NCBI RefSeq assembly: GCF_049568105.1
Contig: NZ_CP145335.1
Location: forward strand, 124,001-188,000
DNA: 64,000 bases
Origin: Salinisphaera sp049568105
GTDB lineage: Bacteria; Pseudomonadota; Gammaproteobacteria; Nevskiales; Salinisphaeraceae
Direction of reading: 5' to 3'
Part shown: positions 9,345 to 19,195 of the stretch, piece by piece
Layout: every line of letters starts with the position of its first letter
Position numbering within the stretch: the first letter of the stretch is position 1
The notes under the pieces: generated by a model
Told to the model about the DNA's origin: nothing
The model's input: only the letters and a program-made list of their open reading frames with translations
Database searches by the model: none
Translations under genes and position numbers: made by a program

Positions 9345-11171
9345 ATGTGCGGTATCGTCGGTGCCAGTGCACAACGTAACGTTGCCCCGATCTTGCTCGA
9401 AGGGCTGCGACGGCTGGAGTATCGCGGCTATGACTCGGCCGGTATGGCGCTGGTCGATCAAGGCCGCCTCAAGCGCACCCGCGCGGTCGGCAAAGTCCAG
9501 GCGCTGGCCGATGAGCTCAGCGACCACAACCCGGGCACGCTGGGCATCGCCCATACCCGCTGGGCTACCCATGGCGGCGTGAACAAGACCAACGCCCATC
9601 CGCATACCTCGAACGATCGGATCGCGGTGGTACACAACGGCATCATCGAAAACCACGAGGCGCTGCGCAAGCGTCTCATCGATTCCGGTTACCGCTTCGA
9701 TTCCGAAACCGATACCGAGGTCGTAGCCCATCTGATCGACAGCTATCGCGCCGAGTCGGCCGATCTGGCTGAGGCCGTGCGCCGAGCCGTTAGCGAACTG
9801 CATGGTGCCTATGCGCTCGCGGTAGTCTGCACGGACGATCCGGAAACGCTGGTCGCCACGCGTAGCGGCTCGCCGCTGGTGCTCGGCGTCGGCATCGGCG
9901 AGCATTTCGTGGCCTCCGATGTCGCCGCGCTGTTGCCGGTCACGCGTCGCTTCGTCTATCTCGAAGAAGGCGACATGGTCTCACTCACCCCGCGCGGGTT
10001 CGAGGTGACGGATACTGATGGCCAGCCGCAGGAGCGGCCGGTTCAGGAATCCGGGCTGTCGCTGGATGCCACCGAAAAAGGCAGCTACCGGCACTTCATG
10101 CTCAAGGAAATCCATGAGCAGCCGCGGGCCCTGGCCGATACCTGGCAGGGTCGTCTGTCGGATACCGGCGTGCTGACATCCAGCCTGGGCCCCCAGGCCG
10201 ATGAGCTGCTCGGACAGATCGAGGCCGTGCATATCGTGGCCTGTGGTACCAGCCATCATGCCGGGCTGGTAGCGCGCTACTGGATCGAGGCCGAGGCGCG
10301 GATTCCCTGCAACGTCGAACTGGCCAGCGAATACCGCTATCGCGATCCCGTGGTGCCGCGTAACTGCCTGTTCATTACGCTCAGCCAGTCCGGGGAAACG
10401 GCCGATACCTTGGCGGCGCTACGCTATGCGCGATCGCTGCCGGAAGGCCAGGGCTATCTTGCGACCCTGGCGATCTGCAACAAGCCTGAAACCTCGCTGA
10501 CCCGCGAATCCGACCTGATCATGATGACCCGGGCCGGCCCGGAAATCGGGGTCGCATCGACCAAGGCCTTTACTACCCAGCTGATGTGTCTACGGCTGCT
10601 GGCTGGCATGCTCGGCCGCGAACGCGGTGATGGCCATGCCCTGTCGCGGGATATCCGCGATGTCGAAGCCGCTGTAACGCGCGTTCTGGAACTCGATGAG
10701 GCCATTGCGCACCTGGCCGAACAGTTCGTGGACAAGCAGCATGCTCTGTTTCTCGGACGCGGGCCGATGTATCCGATCGCCATGGAAGGCGCGCTCAAGC
10801 TCAAGGAGATTTCCTATCTCCACGCCGAGGCCTATGCCGCTGGCGAACTCAAGCACGGCCCGCTCGCCCTAGTCGACGAAGACATGCCGGTGATCGCAGT
10901 TGCGCCGAACAACGAATGGCTGGAAAAGGTCAAATCCAACCTGCAGGAAGTCCGGGCCCGCGGCGGCGCACTGTATATCTTCGCCGATGAAGACTCGGGC
11001 CTAGACACCGGGGCCGGTATTACCGTGCTGGATATGCCGCACGTCGCCGATGCCTTGGCACCGATTGCCTATACGATCCCGCTGCAACTGTTGGCCTACC
11101 ACGTCGCCGTGGCCAAGGGTACGGACGTCGACCAGCCCAGAAACCTGGCAAAGAGTGTCACAGTTGAATAA
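9345..11171 (+). CDS. glmS: Glutamine--fructose-6-phosphate aminotransferase (isomerizing)
   Basis: Makes glucosamine-6-phosphate from fructose-6-phosphate and glutamine, the first committed step to UDP-GlcNAc. Met-Cys at the N-terminus (MCGIVG) gives the nucleophilic Cys of the glutaminase domain (about residues 1-240, with HTRWATHG and HNGIIEN). Two SIS domains follow (about 290-430 and 460-600), and the end DQPRNLAKSVTVE is the invariant C-terminus of the family. 608 aa, as in E. coli (609). A ggagag element precedes the ATG. The 3' end of glmS is the recognition site of Tn7-type elements, and the DNA beyond it changes to a lower GC content. Confidence 0.98.
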   Translation: MCGIVGASAQRNVAPILLEGLRRLEYRGYDSAGMALVDQGRLKRTRAVGKVQALADELSDHNPGTLGIAHTRWATHGGVNKTNAHPHTSNDRIAVVHNGIIENHEALRKRLIDSGYRFDSETDTEVVAHLIDSYRAESADLAEAVRRAVSELHGAYALAVVCTDDPETLVATRSGSPLVLGVGIGEHFVASDVAALLPVTRRFVYLEEGDMVSLTPRGFEVTDTDGQPQERPVQESGLSLDATEKGSYRHFMLKEIHEQPRALADTWQGRLSDTGVLTSSLGPQADELLGQIEAVHIVACGTSHHAGLVARYWIEAEARIPCNVELASEYRYRDPVVPRNCLFITLSQSGETADTLAALRYARSLPEGQGYLATLAICNKPETSLTRESDLIMMTRAGPEIGVASTKAFTTQLMCLRLLAGMLGRERGDGHALSRDIRDVEAAVTRVLELDEAIAHLAEQFVDKQHALFLGRGPMYPIAMEGALKLKEISYLHAEAYAAGELKHGPLALVDEDMPVIAVAPNNEWLEKVKSNLQEVRARGGALYIFADEDSGLDTGAGITVLDMPHVADALAPIAYTIPLQLLAYHVAVAKGTDVDQPRNLAKSVTVE

Positions 11172-11193
11172 AAAAGCCGGCATAGGACTTTTT
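11171..11193 (+). terminator. Probable intrinsic terminator after glmS
   Basis: aaaaagcc and ggacttttt pair with one bulged base around a ggcata loop and end in a T run, starting at the last base of the glmS stop. It is imperfect, but well placed and A/T-flanked on both sides, so it could act in both directions. Confidence 0.45.
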
Positions 11194-12239
11194 AGACTCT
11201 GAAAGGCAATAATATAGCCTGGTGCAAAACCGAGTCTAAGCTTGTGCTTTGGATAGACATTGAATTTCTCGATAATTCTTAAGGTTTATCGCAGAGGTTT
11301 CCTATCACTAACTGGCCATAGCGGATATCGAAATTAGGCGTGTTTTGAAAGGTGCTACGGGTCGTTGGGATCGTATGGTGTCTTGGATTAGTTTGAGGTC
11401 TTTGACAATTCAAGCGACACGAGCCAGATCGTCGCTTACCGAATCCCTGACCGTGCAAAGAGGTCGAGTGAGATAGCTCACGCTTTGTATGCAGCTAGGG
11501 GCGATCGGGTTAACGGGGCTTTGCTCGAACGCAGATGCGGACTGGCCCTTAATCAGAGTACTTGCATCGGCCATTGTCGGCCAGAATCCGTCGCACGGCA
11601 CTTCGGTCTTAGATGCGAAGCGATAGCCAAAATGGTTGCCTGAGACACATCCTTTGGTATTGAAAGCCGTTGTCTTGGTGCACGTACACTTTCGACTCTT
11701 TAAGCATTGACTATTTTTCGCTCTACTCTAGTAGCCGCCAACCATCGTCTTCGCTTCTCTTGAGAGGCTGAGTTGGAATATCGGTTGGCCGATGACTAGG
11801 GCTCTATAGTCGTGCGTGAAGCGTTGCTCTGTTGGCGTTATTTTTCGGTGGAATGCGGTATTGGCTGGCGCTGTTCATCTATAGCTCACAATGGGTTGTG
11901 AGTATGTTTGATGCGATGTTCCCGGCATTTGTAATGGCGGAGCAGACTCGATGTATGCGCCGCCAATAGTTGCCGCCGACGTTGCAAGGACGCTACGCAC
12001 AGATTTTTAAGTTCGGAACGTGAATCCTGCGCGAATGCGCAAGGCCGGTTGATTAGCTAGTTCAAGCCGAATGGGTAGACTGACCAGCATCGGAAATGGC
12101 TATTGTTTGTTCCAAGCTGATGAGAACAAACTGCCGCGATAGGCTTAATAACGTCTCGCTAAGAACCGGTAAGCGATTCCAGCAAGATATCTATGTCAAC
12201 ATAGCCGTACTATAGAGATAATCTCGAACCACAGCGAGG
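11194..12239. other. AT-richer, gene-poor region downstream of glmS
   Basis: About 1 kb with no convincing gene. The longest frame (11410-11601, minus, 63 codons) has no recognisable motif. Base composition is visibly more AT-rich than the glm genes. No Tn7 end repeats and no tnsABCD-like genes were seen. It holds one perfect inverted repeat, listed separately. Confidence 0.5.
11885..11902. repeat. Perfect inverted repeat, 7-bp arms
   Basis: ctcacaa-tggg-ttgtgag. Seven-base arms around a 4-base spacer in an otherwise gene-free stretch. It could be a regulator site or a small hairpin; no adjacent start codon explains it. Confidence 0.4.
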
Positions 12240-13172
12240 TTAAGTGGCAACTCTGATCAGTTGGCTGGCCAGTTTCCACAAACGTTTTGCATTGGATTGA
12301 TCAAGCGCATAGCACGCCACGCCATTAGGCAAACTATCCGAACGCTCCGCAACCGGCAAAGCCTCGTTGCAGTGATCGAAATACCGACCAGTCACGCCAT
12401 CTAGCAAGGGCGAAGCAGCCAGCAGGACCGAGGTCGATGCGCCCTGCTGCGGTGTCTTGCGTAGGTGCTCTGGAGTCCTCAGGCCGCCCGTATGCCGCTG
12501 CAGACTGGTTGCTATAGCGCCGGGGTTGAGAGCGTTTGAAGCAATGCCGTCATCCGACCAACGTAGAGCAATACCTACTGAAAGCAATATGCAGGCAGTC
12601 TTTGATTGTGCGTAGGCAAGCAGTGGATCATAGGGAATGAATCGGAAGTGTGGGTCATCCCAGAAAATGGGGCCGAACAAGCTCCCCGTAGAGCTAACCG
12701 AGACAACGCGGGCTCCTTGCGCATTCGCCAGATGGGGACGCAGCCCCCTAGTCAGAGCGAAATGTCCAAGATAATTTGTGGCGAATTGCATCTCACAGCC
12801 TTGAGCCGAGCGTTCTAGCTCCGGCAGGGCCATGATTCCGGCATTATTAATTAGGGCGTGAATTGGTCTGTTCCAAGCTTCGACAAAGCGGCGCACTGAT
12901 TGCAAGTCGCTAAGATTGAGTGGCTGTACGAAGATGCGTGGGTTGCCGGTTTCCCGACGAAGCGTACGAGCAGCCTCTTCAGCGGCCTTAGGGCGTCGTG
13001 CTGCAATCGTCACAGCAGCTCCTGCCGTTGCCAAAGCTCGAGTGGTTTCTATGCCAATGCCGCTTGCACCACCGGTGACTATTATCGTCTTCCCGGTCAG
13101 GTCGATGTCTGCGAGCACCTCACTGGCAGTGCTGGAAAAGCTGAAGCGTGTTTGGATAGATATATTTGCCAT
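12240..13172 (-). CDS. SDR-family oxidoreductase (retinol-dehydrogenase-like)
   Basis: NAD(P)-dependent short-chain dehydrogenase; substrate unknown. Visible motifs are the cofactor loop TGGASGIG, NNAG, a VSVSS strand with the catalytic Ser, and YAQSK (catalytic Tyr and Lys). A longer C-terminal part after the active site resembles the WWOX/retinol-dehydrogenase branch. The start chosen (MANISIQ, 13172) gives 310 aa and leaves 31 bp after the upstream SDR gene; the longer frame from 13229 would overlap that gene by 26 bp. Its codon use is more AT-rich than the glm or opg genes. Probably co-transcribed with the SDR upstream. Confidence 0.85.
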   Translation of the reverse strand: MANISIQTRFSFSSTASEVLADIDLTGKTIIVTGGASGIGIETTRALATAGAAVTIAARRPKAAEEAARTLRRETGNPRIFVQPLNLSDLQSVRRFVEAWNRPIHALINNAGIMALPELERSAQGCEMQFATNYLGHFALTRGLRPHLANAQGARVVSVSSTGSLFGPIFWDDPHFRFIPYDPLLAYAQSKTACILLSVGIALRWSDDGIASNALNPGAIATSLQRHTGGLRTPEHLRKTPQQGASTSVLLAASPLLDGVTGRYFDHCNEALPVAERSDSLPNGVACYALDQSNAKRLWKLASQLIRVAT

Positions 13173-13203
13173 TAACGCCGGATTAGTTGTAGCAGATATG
13201 GTG

Positions 13204-13968
13204 TTATGCCAATCCAAAACCACCATCAACAGTGATGATTTGGCCGGTCACCCAGCATGCAGCGGGCTCGGCCAGCGATACGATCCAACGCGCCACTTCC
13301 GCCGGTTCACCTCGTCGTCGTAAAGGAACATCCAGTCGTTCTTTATCTCTGACTTCCGAGGCTGCTTGACTAGAGAGTCCCATCATCCCGGTCAACGCTC
13401 CAGTATTGGTTGGTCCAGGAGCAACTGCGTTGACACGGATTTTTAGCGGCGCCAGTTCCAAGGCCCAGCAGCGGGTCAGATGTTCCAGAGCGGCTTTACT
13501 CGCAGCGTAGTGTGCAAGACTGGCTGTGGCCCGCTGTCCTAGAGTACTAGAGACATTAATGATGGCACCTTTCGTTGCTGTCAGGTGTGGCAGCGCAGCT
13601 CGCGCATGAAGGCTCGGGCCCAGAACATTGCCAGCGAAGACGGCGGTAATCCGGTCTGTAGTTGTCTCTATCAGTGGCATGATGTCGCCTGCGCCAGCAT
13701 TGTTCACCAGCACGTCTAGCCGGCCCCACAGAGTAATCGCTCTGTCTATCGTACGGTCGGCATCTTCGGCTTTGGTTGCGTCGGCCACCAGAGTTGAAAT
13801 CCGATCATCATTAGATGCCAACTCCTTGAGAGGCGCATGACGTCGCCCTGTAACCAGCACATGGGCCCCATGCTCGGCGAATTGTCTTGCAGCGGCCAAA
13901 CCGATGCCAGAGCTGCCACCCGTAATAATAACGACCTTTGTATTCAAGAAATCTGTTGGATACGTCAT
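13204..13968 (-). CDS. SDR-family oxidoreductase (FabG-like)
   Basis: Classical short-chain dehydrogenase/reductase, 254 aa. Motifs run in order: TGGSSGIG (cofactor loop), NNAGAGD, INVSSTLG with the catalytic Ser, YAASK (catalytic Tyr and Lys), PGPTNT, and the C-terminal GQIITVDGG typical of FabG-like members. The substrate cannot be told from sequence. It is first of a two-gene minus-strand pair with the SDR that ends at 12240. No strong Shine-Dalgarno precedes the ATG, but the start aligns with the family. Confidence 0.88.
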   Translation of the reverse strand: MTYPTDFLNTKVVIITGGSSGIGLAAARQFAEHGAHVLVTGRRHAPLKELASNDDRISTLVADATKAEDADRTIDRAITLWGRLDVLVNNAGAGDIMPLIETTTDRITAVFAGNVLGPSLHARAALPHLTATKGAIINVSSTLGQRATASLAHYAASKAALEHLTRCWALELAPLKIRVNAVAPGPTNTGALTGMMGLSSQAASEVRDKERLDVPLRRRGEPAEVARWIVSLAEPAACWVTGQIITVDGGFGLA

Positions 13969-14195
13969 GGCCAGATCTCGACAAGAATGACGCGGGCAAA
14001 AGTAATGCAGGGGACGTTTTTATAGACACAAGGCAACCGGATCACTCATCGGAAAAGTTATATCTGCGGCTTCATCGGAATCTTTCGCTACCCGACCAGA
14101 TCCTGATATTGGTTTTTTCCTGCGCTAGAGCTAACAACCGAACTATCGAGCCTGTGTAGGCTCGGAACGTAAAAGCTGCTGTCTGAGGTGGCGTC

Positions 14196-14651
14196 TCAAA
14201 CGGTTTGTTTGCGATCGGCTTTATGTTGCAACCTGAAGCCGATTGCCAGCCGGTTCCAAGCGTTAATAATAGCGATTCCGATCGACAGTGCGATCAGCTC
14301 CTCGTTAGTGAAAAAACGGTTGACCGCATCGTAAGCTTCGTCGGGCGCGTGGGTTTCAGCAATCAAAGTAAGGGTTTCCGCCCATGCCAGTGCAGCGCGT
14401 TCCTGCGCCGAATAAAGACGAGACTCGCGCCAGGCGCTCAGGAGCAGCAAACGGTCTTCTGTTTCACCCAATTCCAGGGCGGCCTGTCGATGCATATGAA
14501 GACAGTAGGCACACCCATTCAGCTGCGATACTCGTACTTTTACGAGCTCTATAAGCTTCGAATCAATCTTTTCGGCGAGCCATTTTTCGGTGGCAATCAA
14601 GCCGTCGATTCCTCCATTTTTTTGACTGAAGAGGTTTATACGGTCAGACAT
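14196..14651 (-). CDS. AhpD-like / carboxymuconolactone decarboxylase family protein
   Basis: Small all-helical protein (151 aa) of the alkylhydroperoxidase AhpD-like group. The AhpD signature is present: Cys47 and Cys50 (GCAYC) followed by His54 (LHMH), the redox-active CxxC plus His used in peroxide reduction by AhpD proteins. A cggag element precedes the ATG by nine bases. It lies 51 bp after the alpha/beta hydrolase gene and is likely in the same transcript. Role in peroxide or organic hydroperoxide handling is inferred from the motif; the physiological partner is unknown. Confidence 0.85.
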   Translation of the reverse strand: MSDRINLFSQKNGGIDGLIATEKWLAEKIDSKLIELVKVRVSQLNGCAYCLHMHRQAALELGETEDRLLLLSAWRESRLYSAQERAALAWAETLTLIAETHAPDEAYDAVNRFFTNEELIALSIGIAIINAWNRLAIGFRLQHKADRKQTV

Positions 14652-14702
14652 GATGCAATCTCCGATATCGTCGCACTTCTTATAGATCCAGACTCGGACA
14701 AC

Positions 14703-15686
14703 TCAGCTTTTTATAAAGGTAAGTAGATCCTCGTTGACACGATCTTGATGCGTTGCCGTCAGACCGTGCGGCGCCCCTGGGTAGTAGATTTCGGTTGCGT
14801 CGCTGATGAGTTCAGCAGACTTCCTAGCGGAATCGTGCACCGGCACGATCTGATCGTCTTCGCCATGCAATACCAGCGTGGGCACATCGATTTTCTTCAG
14901 ATCGCCAGTGAAGTCTGTCTCTGAAAAAGCCTTAATCGACTCATAAGCGTTATGTCTTCCGGCTTGCATGCTCCATAGCCAGAACTGCTCGAGAATACCC
15001 TGAGAGACAGTGGCTCCCTCACGGTTTGCACCATAGAAGGCGATTGCAAGATCTCGATAATACTGGGAGCTATCACCGGCGACACCGGCTCGAATCTCGT
15101 CAAAAACCTCCAACGGAAGTCCTTCTGGATTATCTTTTGTTTTCAGCATAATGGGAGGCACGGCAGCAACAAGAACCGCCTTTTTGACGCGTGACGTACC
15201 GTGCCGACCAATATAGCGTGCGACTTCGCCCCCGCCCGTTGAGTGACCAATCATGGTGGCTTCTTGAAGATCAAGATTTTCCATTACAGCCGCAAGATCG
15301 TCGGCATAACCATCCATGTCGTTATGATTAAAAGCTTGCTCAGAGCGTCCGTGACCGCGGCGATCAACGGCGACGCAGCGATAGCCCTGATGCACCAAGA
15401 AAAGCATCTGTGGATCCCAAGCATCGGAGTTGAGCGGCCAACCATGTGAAAAAGTAACTACTGGACCGACACCCCAATCTTTATAAAAAATCTGCGTGCC
15501 ATCGAAGCTTTTTACGGTTCCCATAGCCATGACTCCTTGACTTGGTGTGAATCGAGTGCTTTGCTTCTGTGTACCTGAGTGGCCGAATGTTGTAACCGGC
15601 ACATTAAAAGCGAGCCCGGCTAAAAGCCCTCCGAGTAACACTTTCCGGCGCGAGGCATGTACGGCGGGTAGACGGGTGTTACGCAT
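14703..15686 (-). CDS. Alpha/beta hydrolase, non-heme chloroperoxidase-like, with Tat-type leader
   Basis: Alpha/beta-hydrolase fold enzyme of the cofactor-free haloperoxidase/esterase group. The nucleophile elbow GHSTGG places the catalytic Ser at residue 149; the later HGEDDQIVP and PHGL segments supply the Asp and His. The N-terminus has a twin-arginine pattern (SRRKVL, Arg13-Arg14) and a hydrophobic run (LLGGLLAGLAF), suggesting Tat export to the periplasm. GAGGAG seven bases before the ATG supports this start; a second Met at residue 53 (MAMGTV) could yield a cytosolic form. First gene of a minus-strand group with the AhpD-like gene, divergent from the winged-helix regulator at 16006. 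Confidence 0.85.
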   Translation of the reverse strand: MRNTRLPAVHASRRKVLLGGLLAGLAFNVPVTTFGHSGTQKQSTRFTPSQGVMAMGTVKSFDGTQIFYKDWGVGPVVTFSHGWPLNSDAWDPQMLFLVHQGYRCVAVDRRGHGRSEQAFNHNDMDGYADDLAAVMENLDLQEATMIGHSTGGGEVARYIGRHGTSRVKKAVLVAAVPPIMLKTKDNPEGLPLEVFDEIRAGVAGDSSQYYRDLAIAFYGANREGATVSQGILEQFWLWSMQAGRHNAYESIKAFSETDFTGDLKKIDVPTLVLHGEDDQIVPVHDSARKSAELISDATEIYYPGAPHGLTATHQDRVNEDLLTFIKS

Positions 15687-16005
15687 GTCTGAGCTCCTCG
15701 AGGCGATTCGATAGCTGGTCTTGGCTGATGGGTCATGTGAAGGCTAGTAGGCGCCATCAGAGCGACGCGAAAGCTTTTTGTCGCTGAGTTTTATGTCGTT
15801 ATTTTGGCCATATCGGCATCATGCCCCGACATCTTCGGGATTGCTTCCAAATACTCTGGGTTTTTGCATGTATTTAGATTGAACATTCATCGGGAAAACA
15901 TCGCCGGAGTCGGGCTAGAGGGGCGGGTTTGTCACCCTCGAAGAACGACTGTACGAACTTGACTAGAAGCCAGCACTCGATGTCGGGCCAAAGAGAGAAA
16001 GCCAA
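15687..16005. other. Divergent promoter region between hydrolase and regulator
   Basis: About 320 bp separating two divergent genes, so it should hold promoters for both. It is AT-rich near 15780-15900. I saw no clear operator repeat or convincing -35/-10 pair. Confidence 0.45.
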
Positions 16006-17610
16006 GTGCCATTCGTATTCGAAAACTATCTACTCGATATCGAACGGCGGGAGTTGCTTCGGGAATCGGAAGCAGTGGCGGTCGGGCCGCAGGTTTTCGA
16101 TCTTCTTGTCTACCTAATAGAAAATCGTGAACGTGTCGTCAGCACGGAAAATCTGCTACAGGCGGTATGGGGCCAACGAATCGTCTCGGAATCGACTTTG
16201 GCCAGCTACATCAGCGCCGCACGCAGCGCGATCGATGACAATGGTCGCGAGCAGCGCCTGATTCGGACCGTGGCCCGCAAGGGCTTCAGATTTATTGGGC
16301 AAGTAAAGGCGACCTCAACGCTGCGGGATGACTCTCTGTCTCCAAGTTTTACAAAAACCGGCCGCTTGTCGGATAACCACGATAGAGCCCGTCTTTCTCT
16401 TCCCAGCAAACCCTCCCTCGCTGTTCTACCCTTCGTGAATCTGAGTGGAGACCGCGAACAGGAGTATTTTGCGGACGGCGTAGTGGAAGATATAACCACT
16501 GCTCTGTCGCGCATTCGTTGGCTATTCGTGATTGCGCGAAACTCAAGCTTTACCTACAAGGGGAAAGTAGTAGACGTCAAGCAGATAGGGCGTAAGCTTG
16601 GGGTACGGTATGTGCTGGAGGGCAGTGTTCGTAGAGTATCGAAGCGTGTGCGTATCACCGGCCAACTCATCGATGCGAGCACCGGCGTTCATCTCTGGGC
16701 AAACCGGTTCGAAAGCACTTGGGCCCATCTTTTCGAAATACAGGATGAAATAACCGAAAGCGTTGTAGGTGCTCTCGTACCTCAGCTCGAGCAAGCTGAG
16801 ATCGAAAGGGCGAAACGCAAGTCAACCGATAGCCTCGATGCCTATGATTATTATCTGCAGGGTCGAGCTAGCGTGAACCGCGGCACGAAAGAAGATATAG
16901 ATAATGGCCTGCCTATGTTTCGCAAGGCTATTGAACTCGATCCGGAGTTTGCATCGGCCTATGCTATGGCTGCTTGGTGCATCGTCTGGCGTAAGATCAA
17001 CCGCTGGATAGTCGACCGCCCGCGAGAAATCGCTGAAGGCACGTATCTCACTCGTAAAGCCATTGAACTCGGTAAGAACGATGCGGTTGCTCTGACTCGA
17101 GCCGGTTCTGCGCTTGCCCACTTCGAAGGTGATCTGGACGGGAGCATAGCGTTGCTCGACAGGGCACTTGCCTTAGACCCAAATCTAGCAGCGTGTTGGT
17201 TTTTAAGTGGTTTTCTGCGAGTAGAACGGGGCGAGCCGGAAGAGGCCATTGATTATTTTCAACGTGCCATGCGTCTCAGTCCGTTGGACCCAGAGATGTT
17301 TAGAATGCAGGCAGGCATGGCGCTTGCACATCTTTTTGCTAAGCATTTCGATACTGCCTCGGTCTGGGCAGAAAAAGCTTATCGAGACTGGCCGAATTTT
17401 CTGCTCGCAATCGTGATTGTTGCTGCGAGCCATGCATTGGCTGGACACATGGCGCAGGCACGCCAAGCTTTGCATCATTTACGCCGGCTCGACCCTGAGC
17501 TGTGTATTGCGAGCTTGGAAGAGTGGATTCCTATTCGTCGCTCGGAAGATTCTGACATTCTGGCTCAAGGTTTACGCAAAGCAGGATTACCGGAGCGCAC
17601 TCCTGTTTGA
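16006..17610 (+). CDS. Winged-helix (OmpR/CadC-type) regulator with TolB-like and TPR domains
   Basis: Transcription regulator of the CadC/ToxR-like group. Residues 1-100 form an OmpR/PhoB-type winged helix (VGPQVFDLLVYLIENR, LIRTVARKGFRFIG). Residues about 135-265 match the TolB-like N-terminal domain seen in adenylate-cyclase-linked proteins (SLAVLPFVNLSGD, YFADGVVEDI, YVLEGSVRR). The rest is TPR repeats (for example AIELDPEFASAYAMAAW and ALALDPNLAACW). No clear transmembrane helix is visible between the DNA-binding and sensor parts, unlike CadC. It starts at GTG 16006, after aagagag. Divergent from the hydrolase/AhpD genes, which are plausible targets. Composition is AT-rich like the rest of the island. 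Confidence 0.85.
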   Translation: MPFVFENYLLDIERRELLRESEAVAVGPQVFDLLVYLIENRERVVSTENLLQAVWGQRIVSESTLASYISAARSAIDDNGREQRLIRTVARKGFRFIGQVKATSTLRDDSLSPSFTKTGRLSDNHDRARLSLPSKPSLAVLPFVNLSGDREQEYFADGVVEDITTALSRIRWLFVIARNSSFTYKGKVVDVKQIGRKLGVRYVLEGSVRRVSKRVRITGQLIDASTGVHLWANRFESTWAHLFEIQDEITESVVGALVPQLEQAEIERAKRKSTDSLDAYDYYLQGRASVNRGTKEDIDNGLPMFRKAIELDPEFASAYAMAAWCIVWRKINRWIVDRPREIAEGTYLTRKAIELGKNDAVALTRAGSALAHFEGDLDGSIALLDRALALDPNLAACWFLSGFLRVERGEPEEAIDYFQRAMRLSPLDPEMFRMQAGMALAHLFAKHFDTASVWAEKAYRDWPNFLLAIVIVAASHALAGHMAQARQALHHLRRLDPELCIASLEEWIPIRRSEDSDILAQGLRKAGLPERTPV

Positions 17611-18190
17611 AATTTGTGGTACCGACCGTCGAATTGAATCAGTCGAGTATACAGTCGAGAAATATGATATCTAGCAGCTATTGGCGATGCTCGGCGCAGT
17701 CGTTTCAAGATTAGTTAAAGTTTCAATATATATTGTCCGTAAGTCCAAACTTGAGGCCGGTGTTAGATATTTTCTGGATTTATAGCGAGTAGCGCGACAT
17801 AGTCAGCAACTATAAATAATTAAAAGCCAATTTTTTTAATAGAGGTTGGTGAATTTTATTAAGTCGTTTCGGCCAAGCGGCATAAGTTAGGTTTGACTTT
17901 TATTTTGTACTATAAAATTAACTTTAAATTAGAATTAAATGCAGCGATTATTTTATTAAAAAGGTCCAGTTCGCGTGCCTTGATAGTGTTAGTTGGCATG
18001 TAATTCTGGAAAGCTGGTGGACTATCTTGGAGATTGAAATCACAACGTAGTTGAGATGTAGAGCAGCACAATGGCTGAAGTGGCAACGCCGCATGGCGCG
18101 TTCAGCGCCAGCTTTCTCAGAACATCAGCGAATTCATTGCCTGCGACAGATATTTGCGCTGTGAGTAGGGTGTTGCCCACATCCGGTCGG
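17611..18190. other. AT-rich intergenic stretch
   Basis: About 580 bp, strongly AT-rich at 17800-17970, with no supported gene. It marks the right edge of the low-GC segment that begins after glmS; the next gene returns to high GC. Confidence 0.5.
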
Positions 18191-19096
18191 TCAATTAGCC
18201 ATGTCGCGATCCAGTAGACACGCAATAAATGCGCGGAGGGCCGGCGGTACATGGCGACGGCTCGTGTAATACAGATACAGGCCGGGCATCGTCAGCGACC
18301 AGTCGACTAGGACGCGTTTGAGCGCGCCACTTTCTAATGCAGCTGAAATCCCATCGTCGTTATACGCATAGACAATACCCAGCCCCTGCAGCGCGGCCGG
18401 CACGCTGATGTCTTGGTGATTAGAGACAATCGGGCCGGCAACCATGACGGTCATGCGTTCGCTGGCATTTTCGAACTCCCATTCGGCTATTTTTCCACTC
18501 CCGGGAAACCGCCAGTTGATACAGGCGTGATGCTGAAGGTCAGCAGGGGTTTGGGGGGCACCGAATCGATCGAGATAATCGGGAGAGGCGACCGCGAGTA
18601 GTTTTATATCGGCTGTGAGCCGAACCGCGATCATGTCATCTTGCAGCCGACCGCCGACGCGGATGCCGGCATCGAACCGGCCGCTTACAATATCGCTCAG
18701 GCCATCATCGATCACGATATCGAGCACGACATCGGGACACATCGCATGGAAACGCCCGAGCCGCGGCGCGATAATCTTTTTCGCCGCCATACTGAGGGTG
18801 TTGATCCGAAGCGTGCCTGAAACGCGGGCGGCCGAGCCGACGGCCTCGGCCACGGCGTCATTCATTTCACCGAACAACGGGGCAATGCGCTCGTATAGAC
18901 GCTGCCCGGCCTGCGTGGGCGCAACGCTCCGCGTCGTTCGGTTGAGCAGGCGTACATCGAGACGCGACTCGAGCTGCCGAATGATCTGACTGAGTGCCGA
19001 TCGCGAGACACCCAGATGATCGGCGGCGCGCGCAAAGCTTGCCCGCTCGACTACCGCCAAAAACGCTTTCAACTCGGCGAATTCGGAGCCACGCAT
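18191..19096 (-). CDS. LysR-family transcriptional regulator
   Basis: LysR-type regulator, 301 aa from MRGSEFAELKAFLAV. An N-terminal winged HTH (FARAADHLGVSRSALSQIIRQLESRLDVRLLNRTTRSV) is followed by a substrate-binding co-inducer domain (about residues 90-300). The longer frame to 19192 carries an unlikely leader, so 19096 is chosen by alignment. It is divergent from the SnoaL/SDR genes starting at 19196, the usual arrangement in which a LysR protein controls the divergent operon and itself. The inducer is unknown. Confidence 0.92.
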   Translation of the reverse strand: MRGSEFAELKAFLAVVERASFARAADHLGVSRSALSQIIRQLESRLDVRLLNRTTRSVAPTQAGQRLYERIAPLFGEMNDAVAEAVGSAARVSGTLRINTLSMAAKKIIAPRLGRFHAMCPDVVLDIVIDDGLSDIVSGRFDAGIRVGGRLQDDMIAVRLTADIKLLAVASPDYLDRFGAPQTPADLQHHACINWRFPGSGKIAEWEFENASERMTVMVAGPIVSNHQDISVPAALQGLGIVYAYNDDGISAALESGALKRVLVDWSLTMPGLYLYYTSRRHVPPALRAFIACLLDRDMAN

Positions 19097-19195
19097 TATG
19101 CGCTGATTGCTACATAAGGTCGTTAGATCATAGGCCATTCTCTTGCCGGTACAAGCAGGCGATGCTCGTGCTATCAGCGCAACAGGAGTCATCCG

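Noticed and set aside
11410..11601. 63-codon minus-strand frame downstream of glmS
   Set aside because: Short, no motif, no ribosome site; kept as non-coding.
11172..12239. Tn7 insertion at attTn7
   Set aside because: Composition change is suggestive, but no Tn7 end repeats or tns genes were found.
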